64,000 nt of DNA from Streptomyces glomeratus (GTDB lineage: Bacteria > Actinomycetota > Actinomycetes > Streptomycetales > Streptomycetaceae), in the NCBI RefSeq assembly GCF_021462825.1, contig NZ_JAKEEB010000009.1, forward strand, positions 186,001-250,000, in the 5' to 3' direction. Below the pieces are notes generated by a model that was not told the origin of the DNA, made no database searches, and was given only the letters and a program-made list of their open reading frames with translations. Positions 1 to 14,100 of the stretch are shown one piece after another; the stretch's first letter is position 1; every line of letters begins with the position of its first letter. Made by a program: the position numbers and the translations under genes.

Positions 1-941
1 TGACGCCCTCCACCTCGATCCTGCTGATGCGGGCCCTGCACGAGGCCGGGCTCCCGGCCGGTGCCGCCAACCTCGTCCTGGGCAGCGGCCCCGAAGTGGG
101 CGCCCCGCTCTGCGAGGACCCGGCCGTCGACATGGTGTCCTTCACCGGCGGCCTGGCGACCGGGCGGCACATCATGGCCACCGCCGCCGCCACGGTGAAG
201 AAGGTCGCGCTGGAACTCGGCGGCAAGAACCCGAACGTGGTCTTCGCGGACGCGGACTTCGATACCGCCGTGGACTTCGCGCTCACCGCCGTCTTCCTGC
301 ACTCCGGGCAGGTCTGCTCGGCCGGCGCCCGGCTGATCGTCGAGGACTCCCTCCACGACGCCTTCGTCGACGAGGTCGTACGCCGCGCCCGGCTGATCCG
401 CCTCGGCGGCCCCTTCGACCCCGAGGCGGAGACCGGGGCGCTGATCTCCGCCCAGCACCGGGAGAAGGTCGAGGCGTACGTCGCCGCCGGCCTCGCCGAG
501 GGCGCCGTACTGCGCTGCGGCGGCGAGCGCCCCGACGACCCCGCGCTGGCGAACGGCTTCTACTATCCGCCCACCGTCCTCGACGAGTGCCGCCAGGACA
601 TGCGCGTGGTGCACGAGGAGTCCTTCGGCCCCGTGCTCACCGTCGAGCGCTTCCACGACGAGGACGACGCCGTCCGCATCGCCAACGACACGGAGTACGG
701 ACTCGCCGGAGCCGTCTGGACACAGGACGCGGGCAAGGCCCAACGGGTCGCCCGGCGGCTGCGTCACGGCACGGTGTGGATCAACGACTACCACCCCTAT
801 GTGCCGCAAGCGGAATGGGGTGGCTTCGGGCACTCGGGCGTGGGCCGGGAACTGGGACCGACCGGACTCGACGAATACCGAGAGCCAAAGCACGTCTGGC
901 AGAACATCCAACCCCGGCCGCAGCACTGGTTCCGCGGCTGA
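1..941 (+). CDS. Aldehyde dehydrogenase, C-terminal part (betaine-aldehyde type likely)
   Basis: NAD(P)-dependent aldehyde dehydrogenase missing its N-terminus because the frame is open to the left edge. About 312 residues remain. The family's catalytic residues are visible: the general-base Glu in the ELGGKNP motif, the nucleophilic Cys in GQVCSAG, and the ESFGPV segment near the C-terminus. The stop lies 20 bases before the ATPase gene of a glycine-betaine-type ABC transporter, so the two are probably cotranscribed. That context suggests betaine aldehyde oxidation to glycine betaine. The substrate is inferred; the family assignment is firm. Confidence 0.9.
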   Translation, partial: TPSTSILLMRALHEAGLPAGAANLVLGSGPEVGAPLCEDPAVDMVSFTGGLATGRHIMATAAATVKKVALELGGKNPNVVFADADFDTAVDFALTAVFLHSGQVCSAGARLIVEDSLHDAFVDEVVRRARLIRLGGPFDPEAETGALISAQHREKVEAYVAAGLAEGAVLRCGGERPDDPALANGFYYPPTVLDECRQDMRVVHEESFGPVLTVERFHDEDDAVRIANDTEYGLAGAVWTQDAGKAQRVARRLRHGTVWINDYHPYVPQAEWGGFGHSGVGRELGPTGLDEYREPKHVWQNIQPRPQHWFRG

Positions 942-961
942 ACGCCGAAAAGAGGTCGATC

Positions 962-2053
962 GTGACCCCAGCACAGACCGAGGTGTCGCAGCGGCGCGAC
1001 ACGTCCCAGGACCCCCAGGACCGCACCCCGGTCATCTCCGTGCGCCGGCTGTGGAAGGTGTTCGGGCCGAAGGCCGATCAGGTACCGGACTCAGAGGAAC
1101 TGTGCGGACTCACCCGCCGGGAGCTCATGGACCGCACCGGGTGCACCGCCGCCGTGCGCGACGTGAACTTCGATGTGTCACCCGGTGAGGTCTTCGTCGT
1201 CATGGGTCTGTCCGGCTCCGGCAAGTCCACCCTGGTGCGATGCCTGACCCGGCTGATCGAACCCACCGCGGGCGAGGTCGTCTTCGAGGGCGAGGACATC
1301 CGGGGCGCCGACCCCAAGCGGCTGCGCGAACTGCGGCGCAGCAAGTTCTCCATGGTCTTTCAGCACTTCGGGCTGCTGCCGCACCGCAGGGTCGTCGACA
1401 ACGTGGCGTTCGGCCTGGAGATCCGTGGCATGGGCAGGACCCAGCGCACCAAGAGGGCCCTGGAGGTCGTCGAACTGGTGGGTCTCGCCGGATACGAGAA
1501 CTCCTACCCGGACCAGCTCTCCGGCGGCATGCAGCAGCGCGTCGGTCTCGCCCGCGCCCTCGCCGGCGACCCGGACGTCCTCTTCTTCGACGAGCCGTTC
1601 TCCGCGCTCGATCCGCTGATCCGCCGGGACATGCAGAGCGAGGTCATCCGCCTGCACCACGAGGTGGGCAAGACCATGGTCTTCATCACCCACGACCTCT
1701 CCGAGGCGCTGAAGCTGGGCGACCGCATCCTGATCATGCGCGACGGCAAGATGGTCCAGTGCGGCACCGGCGACGAACTCGTGGGCGCCCCCGCCGACGA
1801 CTACGTACGGGACTTCGTCAAGGATGTGCCGCGCGGCGACGTACTGACCCTGCGCTGGATCATGCGCCCCGCGCAGCCGGACGATGCCCTCGACGGCCCC
1901 GAGCTCGGCCCGGACGTCGTGGTGCGCGAGGCCACCCGTGCGGTGCTCGCCGCCGAGAAGCCGGTGAAGGTCGTCGAGGACGGGAAGCTGCTCGGCATCG
2001 TGGGCGATGAGGAGATTCTCGCGGTGGTGGCCGGACAAGAAGGCGGCGTGTGA
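962..2053 (+). CDS. proV: Glycine betaine/proline-type ABC transporter ATP-binding protein
   Basis: 363-residue ATPase that powers uptake of a quaternary amine such as glycine betaine or choline. It has Walker A (GLSGSGKST), the Q-loop ([10 protein letters not shown]), the signature LSGGMQQR, Walker B (DVLFFDEP) and the switch His (FITHD). The insertion after the first strand (residues about 40-55) is typical of ProV/OpuA ATPases. The C-terminal about 70 residues look like a single weak CBS-type regulatory unit. The GTG start at 962 was chosen because a purine-rich GAAAAGAGG lies just upstream; longer in-frame starts would run through the preceding gene. Its stop overlaps the permease start, indicating coupled translation. 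Confidence 0.93.
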   Translation: MTPAQTEVSQRRDTSQDPQDRTPVISVRRLWKVFGPKADQVPDSEELCGLTRRELMDRTGCTAAVRDVNFDVSPGEVFVVMGLSGSGKSTLVRCLTRLIEPTAGEVVFEGEDIRGADPKRLRELRRSKFSMVFQHFGLLPHRRVVDNVAFGLEIRGMGRTQRTKRALEVVELVGLAGYENSYPDQLSGGMQQRVGLARALAGDPDVLFFDEPFSALDPLIRRDMQSEVIRLHHEVGKTMVFITHDLSEALKLGDRILIMRDGKMVQCGTGDELVGAPADDYVRDFVKDVPRGDVLTLRWIMRPAQPDDALDGPELGPDVVVREATRAVLAAEKPVKVVEDGKLLGIVGDEEILAVVAGQEGGV

Positions 2054-4053
2054 TGGCCATAGCCGTGGAGAAGCCCGAGAAGGCCGACAAGGTTCAGCCG
2101 GCGGCGGCCGCGCCGGCTGCCCGCAAGGTCAGTCGCCGCATGGCGTCGGCGGCGATCCTGGTCGCCTGGCTGGTGCTCTTCGTCGTGCTGCGCGGCCGGC
2201 AGACGCTGACCCTCGCCGCCGCCGACCTCACCGGTCTGCACCACTGGTTGAACGACGTCAACGACACCATCGGAGCCAACCGCAACTCCAACCCGCTCTT
2301 CCTGTACTTCTTCAACGAGATCCGCCTGGCCATCGACAACCTGGTGACGTTCGTCCAGTCCCTGATCTCCCAGCCCACCGGCAGCCGCCCGGTCCCGCAG
2401 ATCGGCTGGCTCGGCGTCGTCGGACTCACCGGCTACGTCTCCTGGGCCGTGGGCAACTGGCGGGTCGCCCTCCTGGCGGTGGCGGGCTTCACCTTCTTCG
2501 GGCTGCAGGGCCTGTGGCAGGAGAGCATGGACACGCTGGCGCTGACCCTGTCGGCGGTCTTCGTGGCGTTGCTCATCGGCATTCCGCTCGGTGTGTGGGC
2601 GGGGCTCTCCGACCGGTTCAACAGGATCATGACGCCCTTCCTGGACTTCATGCAGACGATGCCGGCCTTCGTCTACCTCGCTCCGCTGACGCTGATCTTC
2701 CTCATCGGCGGAGCCTCCGCCGTGATCACCACGGTGATCTACGCGGCACCGCCCGCCATCCGCATCACCGCGCACGCCATCCGCTCCGTACCGGAGACCA
2801 CCGTCGAGGCGGCGGACTCGCTCGGCACGACCAGGTCGCAGCAACTGCTGAAAGTGCTGCTGCCGATGTCCAAGCGCACGGTGGTCATGGGCGTCAACCA
2901 GACCATCATGGCCGCCCTGGCCATGGTGACCATCGCCGCCCTGATCGACGCGCCAGGCCTCGGAAAGACCGTCGTGCAGGCCCTGCAGTCACTCGACGTC
3001 GGCACCGCCTTCAACGCCGGCCTCGCCATCGTCGTCATGGCCATCGTGCTCGACCGGGTCACCACGGCGGCGGCCGGACGCGCCGAGGCGGCCCGCCGCC
3101 GGAGCGGCCGCCTCCTCAAGTGGCGCAGGCCGCTGCTGGTGGCGGGCGGGGTCGCGGTGGCCGTACTGGTCTACCTGTCCCACACCTTCGTCTGGGCGGC
3201 CGAGTTCCCCGGCAACGGCACCACCGGCAGTCACATCGCGAGCGTGGCCGACACCACGACACTCTGGCTGCAGGACCATCTCTCGGGCCTGACCAACGCC
3301 CTTCGGGACGCCATCACCAACGGCCTGCTCAACCCGTTCCAGACGCTGCTCACCGACTCCCCGTGGTGGCTCGTCGGCGCCGTTCTGGTCGCGCTCGGCG
3401 CGGTGCTCGGCGGATGGCGCGCCGGCGTGACCGCCGCCGTGTGCGTCGGGCTGCTCGTCGGCACGGGCCTGTGGTCGGACGGCATGACGACACTCGCCTC
3501 GACCGCCGTGGCCACGGTGCTGGTGATGCTGCTCGGCGCCGTCTTCGGCGTATGGATGGGACGCAGCCTGTTCGTGGACCGGCTGGTGCGGCCCACCCTG
3601 GACGCCGCGCAGGTCATGCCGCCGTTCGTCTATCTCGTGCCGTTCCTGGCCCTCTTCGGCGCCACCCGGTTCACCGCGATCGTCGCGGCCGTCGTGTACG
3701 CGGCGCCCGTCGCCATCAAGATCATCGCGGACGGTGTGCGGAACGTTCCCGAGTCCACCGTGGAGGCGGCCACTTCGGCCGGGTGCAACACCTGGCAGAT
3801 CATCACCAAGGTCCAACTGCCGATGGCACGCGGCGCCCTGACTCTCGCGACGAACCAGGGGCTGATCTACGTGCTGTCGATGGTTGTGGTGGGCGGCCTG
3901 GTAGGGGCCGGCGCCCTCGGCTACGACGTCGTGGCCGGATTCTCGCAGGGAGAGCTGTACGGAAAGGGGCTGGCGGCGGGACTCGCCATCGTACTGCTCG
4001 GAGTCATGTTCGACCGGATCACTCAGGCTGCGGCGCGACGCACCAGGGCTTAA
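2050..4053 (+). CDS. proW: Tandem-fused ProW-type ABC permease
   Basis: 667-residue inner-membrane permease made of two ProW-like halves. Each half carries its own EAA loop that contacts the ATPase: [13 protein letters not shown] near residue 258 and [12 protein letters not shown] near residue 575. Single ProW proteins are usually about 280-350 residues, so this is a two-domain fusion. GTG at 2050 and ATG at 2053 are both possible starts; both overlap the end of the ATPase gene. The substrate-binding lipoprotein follows after 13 bases. A cationic osmolyte substrate is inferred from family and from the neighbouring betaine catabolic genes. Confidence 0.92.
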   Translation: MMAIAVEKPEKADKVQPAAAAPAARKVSRRMASAAILVAWLVLFVVLRGRQTLTLAAADLTGLHHWLNDVNDTIGANRNSNPLFLYFFNEIRLAIDNLVTFVQSLISQPTGSRPVPQIGWLGVVGLTGYVSWAVGNWRVALLAVAGFTFFGLQGLWQESMDTLALTLSAVFVALLIGIPLGVWAGLSDRFNRIMTPFLDFMQTMPAFVYLAPLTLIFLIGGASAVITTVIYAAPPAIRITAHAIRSVPETTVEAADSLGTTRSQQLLKVLLPMSKRTVVMGVNQTIMAALAMVTIAALIDAPGLGKTVVQALQSLDVGTAFNAGLAIVVMAIVLDRVTTAAAGRAEAARRRSGRLLKWRRPLLVAGGVAVAVLVYLSHTFVWAAEFPGNGTTGSHIASVADTTTLWLQDHLSGLTNALRDAITNGLLNPFQTLLTDSPWWLVGAVLVALGAVLGGWRAGVTAAVCVGLLVGTGLWSDGMTTLASTAVATVLVMLLGAVFGVWMGRSLFVDRLVRPTLDAAQVMPPFVYLVPFLALFGATRFTAIVAAVVYAAPVAIKIIADGVRNVPESTVEAATSAGCNTWQIITKVQLPMARGALTLATNQGLIYVLSMVVVGGLVGAGALGYDVVAGFSQGELYGKGLAAGLAIVLLGVMFDRITQAAARRTRA

Positions 4054-4066
4054 GGAGCAGGACACC

Positions 4067-5032
4067 ATGGCAAGACACTGGCGAGCCGGCGCGGCCGGCC
4101 TGGCCGTCCTCGGCCTCACCCTCACGGCATGCGGAGGGGCGAAGGTCGGTGACACCTCCTCCGCGGGCTCGAAGGGCTCGGGCGGCAAGTGCGGCACGTT
4201 CAACCTCGCCGTCAACCCGTGGGTGGGCTACGAGGCGGACGCGGCGGTCGTCGCGTACGTCGCGCAGCACGACCTCGGCTGCACGGTGAAAAAGAAGGAC
4301 CTCAAGGAGGAGATCGCCTGGCAGGGCTTCGGGACCGGCGAGGTCGACGCCGTCCTGGAGAACTGGGGCCACGACGATCTGAAGAAGAAGTACATCACCG
4401 GGCAGAAGACCGCCGTCGAGGCGGGGCAGACCGGCAACAAGGGCATCATCGGCTGGTACGTGCCGCCGTGGCTGGCCAAGGCACACCCGGACATCACCGA
4501 CTACAAGAACCTCAACAAGTACGCGTCCGAGTTCAAGACCTCCGAGTCGGGCGGCAAGGGTCAGCTGCTCGACGGCGACCCGTCGTACGTCACCAACGAC
4601 GCGGCGCTGGTGAAGAACCTGAAGCTGGACTACAAGGTGGTGTACGCGGGCAGCGAGACCGCGCTCATCCAGGCCTTCCGGACGGCCGAGAAGAACAAGC
4701 AGTGGGTGATCGGCTACTTCTACGAGCCGCAGTGGTTCCTGTCCGAGGTGCCGCTGGTGAAGGTCAACCTTCCCAAGTACACGACGGGCTGCGACGCCGA
4801 CGCAGCGAAGGTCGCCTGCGACTATCCCGTCTACGACCTGGACAAGATCGTCAGCGCGAAGTTCGCCAAGTCCGGGAGCCCGGCGTACGACCTGGTCAAG
4901 AAGTTCAACTGGACCAACGACGAGCAGAACACCGTGGCCAAGTACATCGCGGTGGACAAGATGTCCGACGAAGCGGCCGCCAGGAAGTGGGTCGAGGCGA
5001 ACCGCGACAAGGTCGACGCCTGGCTGAAGTAG
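4067..5032 (+). CDS. proX: Glycine betaine-type substrate-binding lipoprotein
   Basis: 321-residue ProX/OpuAC-family solute-binding protein. The N-terminus is a lipoprotein signal peptide with lipobox LTAC (Cys about residue 22), so the mature protein is anchored to the outer face of the membrane. Aromatic motifs such as NPWVGYE, ENWGHD and WYVPPW are consistent with the Trp box that binds quaternary ammonium groups in this family. A good ribosome-binding site, AAGGAG, precedes the ATG. It is the last gene of the transporter operon and is followed by a strong hairpin terminator. Confidence 0.93.
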   Translation: MARHWRAGAAGLAVLGLTLTACGGAKVGDTSSAGSKGSGGKCGTFNLAVNPWVGYEADAAVVAYVAQHDLGCTVKKKDLKEEIAWQGFGTGEVDAVLENWGHDDLKKKYITGQKTAVEAGQTGNKGIIGWYVPPWLAKAHPDITDYKNLNKYASEFKTSESGGKGQLLDGDPSYVTNDAALVKNLKLDYKVVYAGSETALIQAFRTAEKNKQWVIGYFYEPQWFLSEVPLVKVNLPKYTTGCDADAAKVACDYPVYDLDKIVSAKFAKSGSPAYDLVKKFNWTNDEQNTVAKYIAVDKMSDEAAARKWVEANRDKVDAWLK

Positions 5033-5117
5033 CGGGCGGGGACACGTCCCGGTCGCTGCCGCCGTCACCGTCTCCTGCCGTGGAGCGGTGACGCGTCGGC
5101 GACCCCTAAATCCCCTG

Positions 5118-5159
5118 AACGGGCCCGGCAGGCTGCCAGTGCAGCCTGCCGGGCCCGTT
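5118..5159 (+). terminator. Intrinsic terminator after the betaine transporter
   Basis: Perfect inverted repeat: arms at 5118-5136 and 5141-5159 (19 bp, very G+C rich) with a 4-base loop CAGT. It lies 85 bases after the stop of the binding-protein gene and separates the transporter operon from the dimethylglycine/sarcosine operon. Confidence 0.85.
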
Positions 5160-5195
5160 GGTCTTTCGCGCTGTTCACCGACGCCATGCGCCCCC

Positions 5196-5225
5196 TTGAC
5201 ACCCCTCCTCGGAGGCAGGCACATT
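5196..5225 (+). promoter_or_regulatory. Candidate promoter for the dimethylglycine/sarcosine operon
   Basis: TTGACA at 5196-5201 is a consensus -35 box. After an 18-base spacer CACATT (5220-5225) could serve as -10. The predicted transcription start would fall inside the GTTGCGCAAC palindrome just downstream. Inferred from sequence only. Confidence 0.45.
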
Positions 5226-5227
5226 GA

Positions 5228-7732
<2,505 letters not shown>

Positions 7733-7754
7733 CCCTGGAAAAGGAGCACCGCCG

Positions 7755-8615
7755 GTGGCCGCACAACTGCTGGACGGCAAGGCGACCGCAGCCGCCATCC
7801 GCCGCGAACTCGCCGATCGCGTGGCCAAGTTGACCGCCACCACCGGATGGCAGCCGGGCCTCGGCACCGTCCTGGTGGGCGACGACCCGGGCAGCCACGC
7901 CTACGTTGCCGGAAAGCACCGGGACTGCGCGCAGGTCGGCGTCGCCTCCCTCCGCCGCGAGCTGCCCGACGACGCGACGCAGGAGCAGGTCGAGGACATC
8001 GTCGACGAACTCAACGCCGACCCGGCCTGCACCGGCTACATCGTGCAACTCCCGCTCCCGCGCCACCTGGACGCGGGCGCCGTACTCGAGCGCATGGACC
8101 CCGCCAAGGACGCCGACGGACTGCACCCCGTCAACCTCGGCCGGCTCGTCCTCGGCGTCGAGGCACCACTGCCGTGCACCCCGCGCGGCATCGTCGAACT
8201 CCTCCGCCGGTACGAGGTGCCGCTCGCCGGAGCGCGCGTGTGCGTGATCGGCCGGGGCATCACGGTCGGACGTCCGCTCGGACTCCTGCTGACCCGCCGT
8301 TCCGAAAACGCCACCGTCACCCTGTGCCACACCGGAACCAAGGGCCTGGCCTGGCACGTGCGCGAGGCGGACATCGTCGTCGCGGCGGCCGGCTCGCCCG
8401 GACTGATCACCAAGGACATGCTGCGCCCCGGCGCGGCGGTCCTGGACGTCGGCATCACCCGCACCGACCACGGGCCGGCCGGCGATGTGCACCCGGGGGC
8501 CGCCACGGTCGCCGGATGGCTCGCGCCGATGCCCGGGGGCGTGGGCCCCATGACCCGGGCGATGCTGCTCGCCAACGTCGTCGAGGCCGCCGAGAGGAAC
8601 GCGAACACGGTATGA
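7755..8615 (+). CDS. folD: Bifunctional methylene-THF dehydrogenase / methenyl-THF cyclohydrolase
   Basis: 286-residue FolD, the normal length. It oxidises 5,10-methylene-THF to 10-formyl-THF in two steps using NADP. The catalytic Tyr50 and Lys54 lie in the [11 protein letters not shown] segment; the cofactor loop [11 protein letters not shown] and the C-terminal PGGVGPMT signature are intact. GTG 7755 is the likely start because AAGGAG sits 8 bases upstream; an earlier in-frame start (7725) would overlap the previous gene. Placement between two methylene-THF-producing enzymes suggests it disposes of the C1 units released during betaine breakdown. It may be a second, catabolic folD copy in this genome (inference). 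Confidence 0.96.
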   Translation: MAAQLLDGKATAAAIRRELADRVAKLTATTGWQPGLGTVLVGDDPGSHAYVAGKHRDCAQVGVASLRRELPDDATQEQVEDIVDELNADPACTGYIVQLPLPRHLDAGAVLERMDPAKDADGLHPVNLGRLVLGVEAPLPCTPRGIVELLRRYEVPLAGARVCVIGRGITVGRPLGLLLTRRSENATVTLCHTGTKGLAWHVREADIVVAAAGSPGLITKDMLRPGAAVLDVGITRTDHGPAGDVHPGAATVAGWLAPMPGGVGPMTRAMLLANVVEAAERNANTV

Positions 8616-9895
8616 ACGCGCTGAACACACCCCTGGCGGAGCTGGACCCCGAGGTCCAAGCCGCCCTCCGCGCAGAGCTGCACCGCCAGCAGTCCACCCT
8701 GGAGATGATCGCCTCCGAGAACTTCGCGCCGTCCGCCGTGATGGAGGCCCAGGGGTCGGTCGCGACCAACAAGTACGCCGAGGGCTACCCCGGCCGTCGC
8801 TACTACGGCGGCTGCGAACACGTCGACGTCATCGAGCGCCTGGCCATCGAACGCGTCAAGTCCCTGTTCGGCGCCGGCTACGCCAACGTCCAGCCGCACT
8901 CGGGCGCCCAGGCGAACACCGCCGTCTTCTTCGCCCTCCTCCAGCCCGGCGACACCGTCCTCGGCCTGGACCTCGCGCACGGCGGACACCTCACCCACGG
9001 CATGCGCCTCAACTACAGCGGCAAGATGCTCGACGTCGTGCCCTACCACGTCGCCGAGACGGACCACCTCGTGGACATGGACGAGGTGGAGCGGCTCGCC
9101 AAGGAGCACCGCCCCAAGATGATCATCGCGGGCTGGTCGGCGTACCCGAGGCAGCTGGACTTCGCGGCCTTCCGCCGCATCGCCGACGAGGTCGGTGCCC
9201 TCCTCATGGTCGACATGGCCCACTTTGCGGGCCTGGTCGCCGCAGGGCTCCACCCCAGCCCCGTCCCGCACGCGCACGTGGTCACCACCACGACGCACAA
9301 GACGCTCGGCGGTCCCCGCGGCGGCGTCATCCTCACCAACGAACCCGACCTGGCCAAGAAGATCAACTCGGCGGTGTTCCCCGGAATGCAGGGCGGCCCA
9401 CTGGAGCACGTCATCGCGGCGAAGGCGGTCTCCTTCAAAGTGGCGGCGTCGCCCGAGTTCGCCGAGCGCCAGGCCCGCACGCTGGCCGGCGCCCGCATCC
9501 TGGCCGAGCGCCTGACCCAGCCGGATGCCGCAGCGGCGGGCGTCAAGGTGCTGACCGACGGCACGGACGTCCACTTGGTCCTGGTCGACCTCCGGGGCTC
9601 CTCCCTGGACGGCCGTCAGGCGGAGGACCTGCTCCACGAGATCGGCATCACCGTCAACCGCAACGCCGTCCCCTTCGACCCACGCCCGCCCATGGTGACC
9701 TCGGGCCTGCGCATCGGCACCCCCGCCCTGGCCACCCGCGGCTTCACCGAGGAGGACTTCGCCGAGGTCGCCGACGTGATCGCCCTGGCCCTCCGGCCCG
9801 AGCCCGACGTCCCCGCGCTGCGCGCCCGCACCGAGGCCCTGGCCGCCAGGCACCCGCTCTACCCGCACCTTTCGGAAGCCGGAGACGCCCGATGA
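8612..9895 (+). CDS. glyA: Serine hydroxymethyltransferase
   Basis: 427-residue PLP enzyme that combines glycine with 5,10-methylene-THF to make serine, and the reverse. The PLP lysine is Lys230 in the [14 protein letters not shown] block, and the N-terminal ASENF motif is present. The start codon overlaps the folD stop (ATGA), and the stop overlaps the soxB start in the same way. In this operon it can consume both products of sarcosine oxidation, glycine and methylene-THF, giving serine. Confidence 0.97.
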   Translation: MNALNTPLAELDPEVQAALRAELHRQQSTLEMIASENFAPSAVMEAQGSVATNKYAEGYPGRRYYGGCEHVDVIERLAIERVKSLFGAGYANVQPHSGAQANTAVFFALLQPGDTVLGLDLAHGGHLTHGMRLNYSGKMLDVVPYHVAETDHLVDMDEVERLAKEHRPKMIIAGWSAYPRQLDFAAFRRIADEVGALLMVDMAHFAGLVAAGLHPSPVPHAHVVTTTTHKTLGGPRGGVILTNEPDLAKKINSAVFPGMQGGPLEHVIAAKAVSFKVAASPEFAERQARTLAGARILAERLTQPDAAAAGVKVLTDGTDVHLVLVDLRGSSLDGRQAEDLLHEIGITVNRNAVPFDPRPPMVTSGLRIGTPALATRGFTEEDFAEVADVIALALRPEPDVPALRARTEALAARHPLYPHLSEAGDAR

Positions 9896-11124
9896 GCCCC
9901 AGCACCCCAGGCGCCGACCTCCCGGACCACCCCGACCGGCTCTGGCGCACGCCCGAACCGAAGAGGTCGTACGACGTGGTGATCGTCGGCGGCGGCGGGC
10001 ACGGCCTCGCCACCGCCCACTACCTGGCGAAGAACCACGGCATCACCAAGGTCGCCGTGCTGGAGAAGGGCTGGCTCGCGGGCGGCAACATGGCCCGCAA
10101 CACCACGATCATCCGTTCCAACTACCTGTGGGACGAGAGTGCGGGTATCTACGAACACGCTCTCAAGCTGTGGGAAGGGCTGGAGGAGGAGCTGGACTAC
10201 CCGATCCTCTTCTCCCAGCGCGGCGTGCTGAACCTAGCCCACAGCCTCCAGGACGTCCGCGACAGCGTGCGCCGCGTCGAGGCGAACCGACTCAACGGCG
10301 TGGACGCCGAATGGCTCGACGCCGAGCAGGTCAAAGAGGTCTGCCCGATCGTCAACACCTCACCCGACGTGCGCTACCCGGTCCTCGGCGGCACCTACCA
10401 GGCGCGCGCCGGCATCGCCAAACACGACTACGTGGCCTGGGGCTTCGCCCGCTCGGCGGATGCGGCCGGGATCGACATCATCCAGAACTGCGAGGTCACG
10501 GGTCTCGACGTGGTCGGGGGCCGCGTGGTCGGCGTCCGGACCACCCTGGGCCCGATCGCGGCCGGCAAGGTGGCCCTCTGCTCGGCCGGCCACACCTCGG
10601 TGCTGGCGGCGATGGCGGGCATCGAACTCCCGCTGCAGAGTCACCCGTTGCAGGCACTGGTCTCCGAGCTCCTGGAGCCCGTCCACCCGACGGTCGTCAT
10701 GTCCAACGCCGTCCACGTGTACGTCAGCCAGGCGCACAAGGGCGAGCTGGTGATGGGCGCGGGCATCGACGCGTACAACTCCTACACGCAGCGCGGCGCG
10801 TTCCACATCATCGAGGAACAGATGTCCGCGGCCCTGGAGCTCTTTCCGGTCTTCGCCCGCGCCCACGTGCTGCGTACCTGGGGCGGCATCGTCGACGTCA
10901 GCCCCGACGCCTCACCGATCGTCGGCCTCACCCCCGTCGACAACCTCTACCTCAACTGCGGCTGGGGAACGGGCGGCTTCAAGGCCACCCCGGGCGTCGG
11001 CTGGGTCTACGCCCACACCATCGCCCACGACACCCCCCACGCCCTCAACGCCCCCTTCTCGCTCGACCGTTTCACCACCGGCGCGCTCGTCGACGAGCAC
11101 GGCGCGGCCGCGGTGGCCCACTAG
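9892..11124 (+). CDS. soxB: Heterotetrameric sarcosine oxidase, beta subunit
   Basis: 410-residue FAD-binding DAO-family subunit. The dinucleotide motif is [18 protein letters not shown] near residues 26-43. The segment [12 protein letters not shown] matches the region that follows the FAD site in SoxB proteins. This subunit oxidises the methyl group of sarcosine and carries FAD and covalent FMN in characterised homologues. Translation is coupled to glyA by a 4-base overlap. The fused delta/alpha subunit follows after 24 bases. Confidence 0.94.
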   Translation: MSPSTPGADLPDHPDRLWRTPEPKRSYDVVIVGGGGHGLATAHYLAKNHGITKVAVLEKGWLAGGNMARNTTIIRSNYLWDESAGIYEHALKLWEGLEEELDYPILFSQRGVLNLAHSLQDVRDSVRRVEANRLNGVDAEWLDAEQVKEVCPIVNTSPDVRYPVLGGTYQARAGIAKHDYVAWGFARSADAAGIDIIQNCEVTGLDVVGGRVVGVRTTLGPIAAGKVALCSAGHTSVLAAMAGIELPLQSHPLQALVSELLEPVHPTVVMSNAVHVYVSQAHKGELVMGAGIDAYNSYTQRGAFHIIEEQMSAALELFPVFARAHVLRTWGGIVDVSPDASPIVGLTPVDNLYLNCGWGTGGFKATPGVGWVYAHTIAHDTPHALNAPFSLDRFTTGALVDEHGAAAVAH

Positions 11125-11148
11125 GGATCCTCAAGGGAGCCGAACGAC

Positions 11149-14100
11149 ATGCTGCTCATCCCCTGCCCGTGGTGCGGGCCCCGCGACGAGGCCGAGTTCC
11201 ACTACGGTGGCCAGGCGCACGTGGCCTACCCCGAGGACCCGGCCGCCCTCACCGACGAGGAGTGGGCGCGGTACCTGTTCTTCCGCGACAACCCGAAGGG
11301 GCCGTTCGCCGAGCGCTGGAGCCACGCGGCGGGATGCCGCCGGTGGTTCAACGCGGTGCGGGACACGGCGACGAACGAGATTCTCGCGGTGTACAGGACG
11401 GGTGAGTCGCGTCCGGCGACGTTCGAGGCGAGGCCGACAGGTCCAGCCGCCCGTCCGGGGGTACCCCCTCTGGGGGAGTTCCAGGGCGAGCCCGTCCAGG
11501 GCGCCGGGAGTCCGGCGGCGCAGCCCCCGGCGGCGGTCAAGGGGACGGGCCAGTCGGACCCGGGAAGGGGCGGGACGGGGGAGACTCAGCCCTTCCGCCT
11601 GGCCGACGGTGGCCGAATCGACCGCAACCATCCCCTGACCTTCACCTTCGACGGCATCTGGTACGAGGGATTCCGCGGCGACACCCTCGCCTCCGCCCTC
11701 CTTGCCAACGGCGTCATCGCGGCAGCGACCAGCATCAAGCTCGGCCGTCCCCGCGGCATCTTCTCGGCCGGCGTCGAGGAGCCGAACGCGGTGGTCCAGA
11801 TCGAGGCCCCCTTCCCCGAGCCGATGCTCCCGGCGACGACCGTCGAGCTGTACGACGGCCTGGTCGCGAGCAGCCTGCCCGGCCAGGGCCGCCTCGCCAC
11901 CGAACCGGACCCCGCCCGCTACGACGCCGTACACGCCCACTGCGACCTGCTGATCGTCGGCGCCGGCCCGGCCGGCCTCGCGGCGGCAGCCGCGGCAGCA
12001 CGCAGCGGCGCCCGCGTCATCCTCGCCGACGACCAGCCGGAGCCCGGCGGCAGCCTGCTCGGCACGGCCGAACACCTCGACTGGGTCTCGGCCACCGCCG
12101 CCCTGCTGGACGCGGCCCCCGAGGTGCGCGTCCTGCGCCGTACCACCGTCTTCGGCTACTACGACGACAACCACCTCCTGGCCGTCGAACGCCGTACCAA
12201 CCACCTGGGCGCCCAAGCCCCCGAGAACGTCTCCCGCGAACGCGTCTGGCGCATCCGTGCCCGCCGAGTCGTCCTCGCCACCGGTGCCCACGAGCGCTCG
12301 CTGGCCTTCGGGGACAACGACCGCCCCGGCGTGATGCTGGCCGCCTCGGCCCGCACGTACGTCAACCGCCACGGAGTCGCCCCCGGCCGCCACGCCGTCG
12401 TCTTCACGACGAACGACAGCGCCTACCCCGCCGCCCTCGACCTTGCGGCAGCGGGCGTCGAGATCGCGGCGATCGTCGACACGCGCCCCGCACCGGGGGA
12501 GTGGGCCGATCGCGCCCGGTCCGCCGGGATCGAGGTGCTGACAGGCCACGCGGTCACCGGCACGGAGGGCGATGCCCGCCTCACCGCCGTAACGGTCGCC
12601 CCGTACGGAGAGTTTGCCGGGCAGCGTGAGTTCGCCGTCGACCTCCTGCTGGTCTCCGGCGGCTGGAACCCCGTGGCGCACCTGTTCAGCCAGGCCGGCG
12701 GCAGGCTCCGCCACGACGAGGTGCTCGGCACGTTCGTCCCGGACACCTGCCGTCAGGCGCTGGAGGTCGCGGGCAGCGCGGCCGGCACCTTCGACCTCGC
12801 CGCAGTGCTCGCCCAGGGCGCGGCGGCAGGCCTCCGTGCCGTCGAAGCCGAGGGATACACCGCCGAGGCTCCCGCACTGCCCGCGGTCGCCGTCCGGCCG
12901 CAGTCGCCGTCCATGCAGGTCTTCGCCGTTCCCGCACCGGCCGGCGCACCCCGCTTCGTCGACCTCCAACGCGACGTCACCGTCGACGACCTGGCCCGCG
13001 CGACCGGAGCGGGCCTGCGCTCGGTCGAGCACACCAAGCGCTACACCACGGCCGGCACCGCCAACGACCAGGGCAGGACAGCCGGCGTTCTCGCGAGCGG
13101 CGTCGTCGCGGAACTCCTCGGCGTGGACATCTCCGCGCTCGGCCTGCCGACGTTCCGCCCGCCCTACACGCCCGTCTCCTTCGCCACCCTCGCTGGCCGC
13201 GACCGTGGCGCGCTGCACGACCCGATCCGCACGACCGCCCTGCACGGCTGGCATGCCGAGCACGGCGCCCTCTTCGAGAACGTCGGTCAGTGGAAGCGGC
13301 CCTGGTACTACCCGCAGGACGGCGAGGACATGGAGACCGCCGTGCTGCGCGAGTGCCGTGCCGCCCGCGAGGGCGTCGCGTTCATGGACGCCTCCACCCT
13401 CGGCAAGATCGACGTGCAGGGCCCGGACGCCGCGGCCTTCCTCGACCTGCTCTACACCAACATGATGAGCACCCTGAAGACCGGCATGATCCGCTACGGC
13501 GTGATGTGCCGCCCGGACGGCATGGTCTTCGACGACGGCACCGTCATCCGGCTTGCCCAGGAGCGCTTCCTGGTCACCACCACCACCGGCAACGCGGCGG
13601 CCGTTCTGGACTGGATGGAGGAGTGGCTGCAGACCGAGTGGCCCGAACTGCGCGTCCACTGCACCTCCGTAACCGAGCAGTGGGCCACCGTCGCCCTGGT
13701 CGGTCCCCGCTCCCGCCGGCTCCTCGGCTCACTTGCGCCGCAACTCGCCCTGGCCAACGACGACTTCCCGTTCATGGCGTGGCGGGAGACGACCGTGGCG
13801 GGCATCGACGCGCGCGTGTGCCGGATCAGTTTCTCGGGTGAACTCGCCTACGAGATCAACGTGTCACCGTGGGACGCCCTCGCGTTGTGGCAGGCGCTGT
13901 ACGAGGCCGGTGCCCCGTACGGCATCACCCCGTACGGGACCGAGACCATGCACGTCCTGCGCGCCGAGAAGGGCTACCCGATCATCGGTCAGGACACCGA
14001 CGGCACGGTCACCCCGCAGGACCTGGGCATGAGCTGGGCGGTGTCGAAGAAGAAGCCCGACTTCATCGGCAAGCGCTCCTACGCCCGCGCCGACACCGTC

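Noticed and set aside
11131..13659. 842-residue open frame on the minus strand
   Set aside because: Antisense shadow of the sarcosine oxidase fusion; Gly/Arg/Asp-rich composition without domain motifs.
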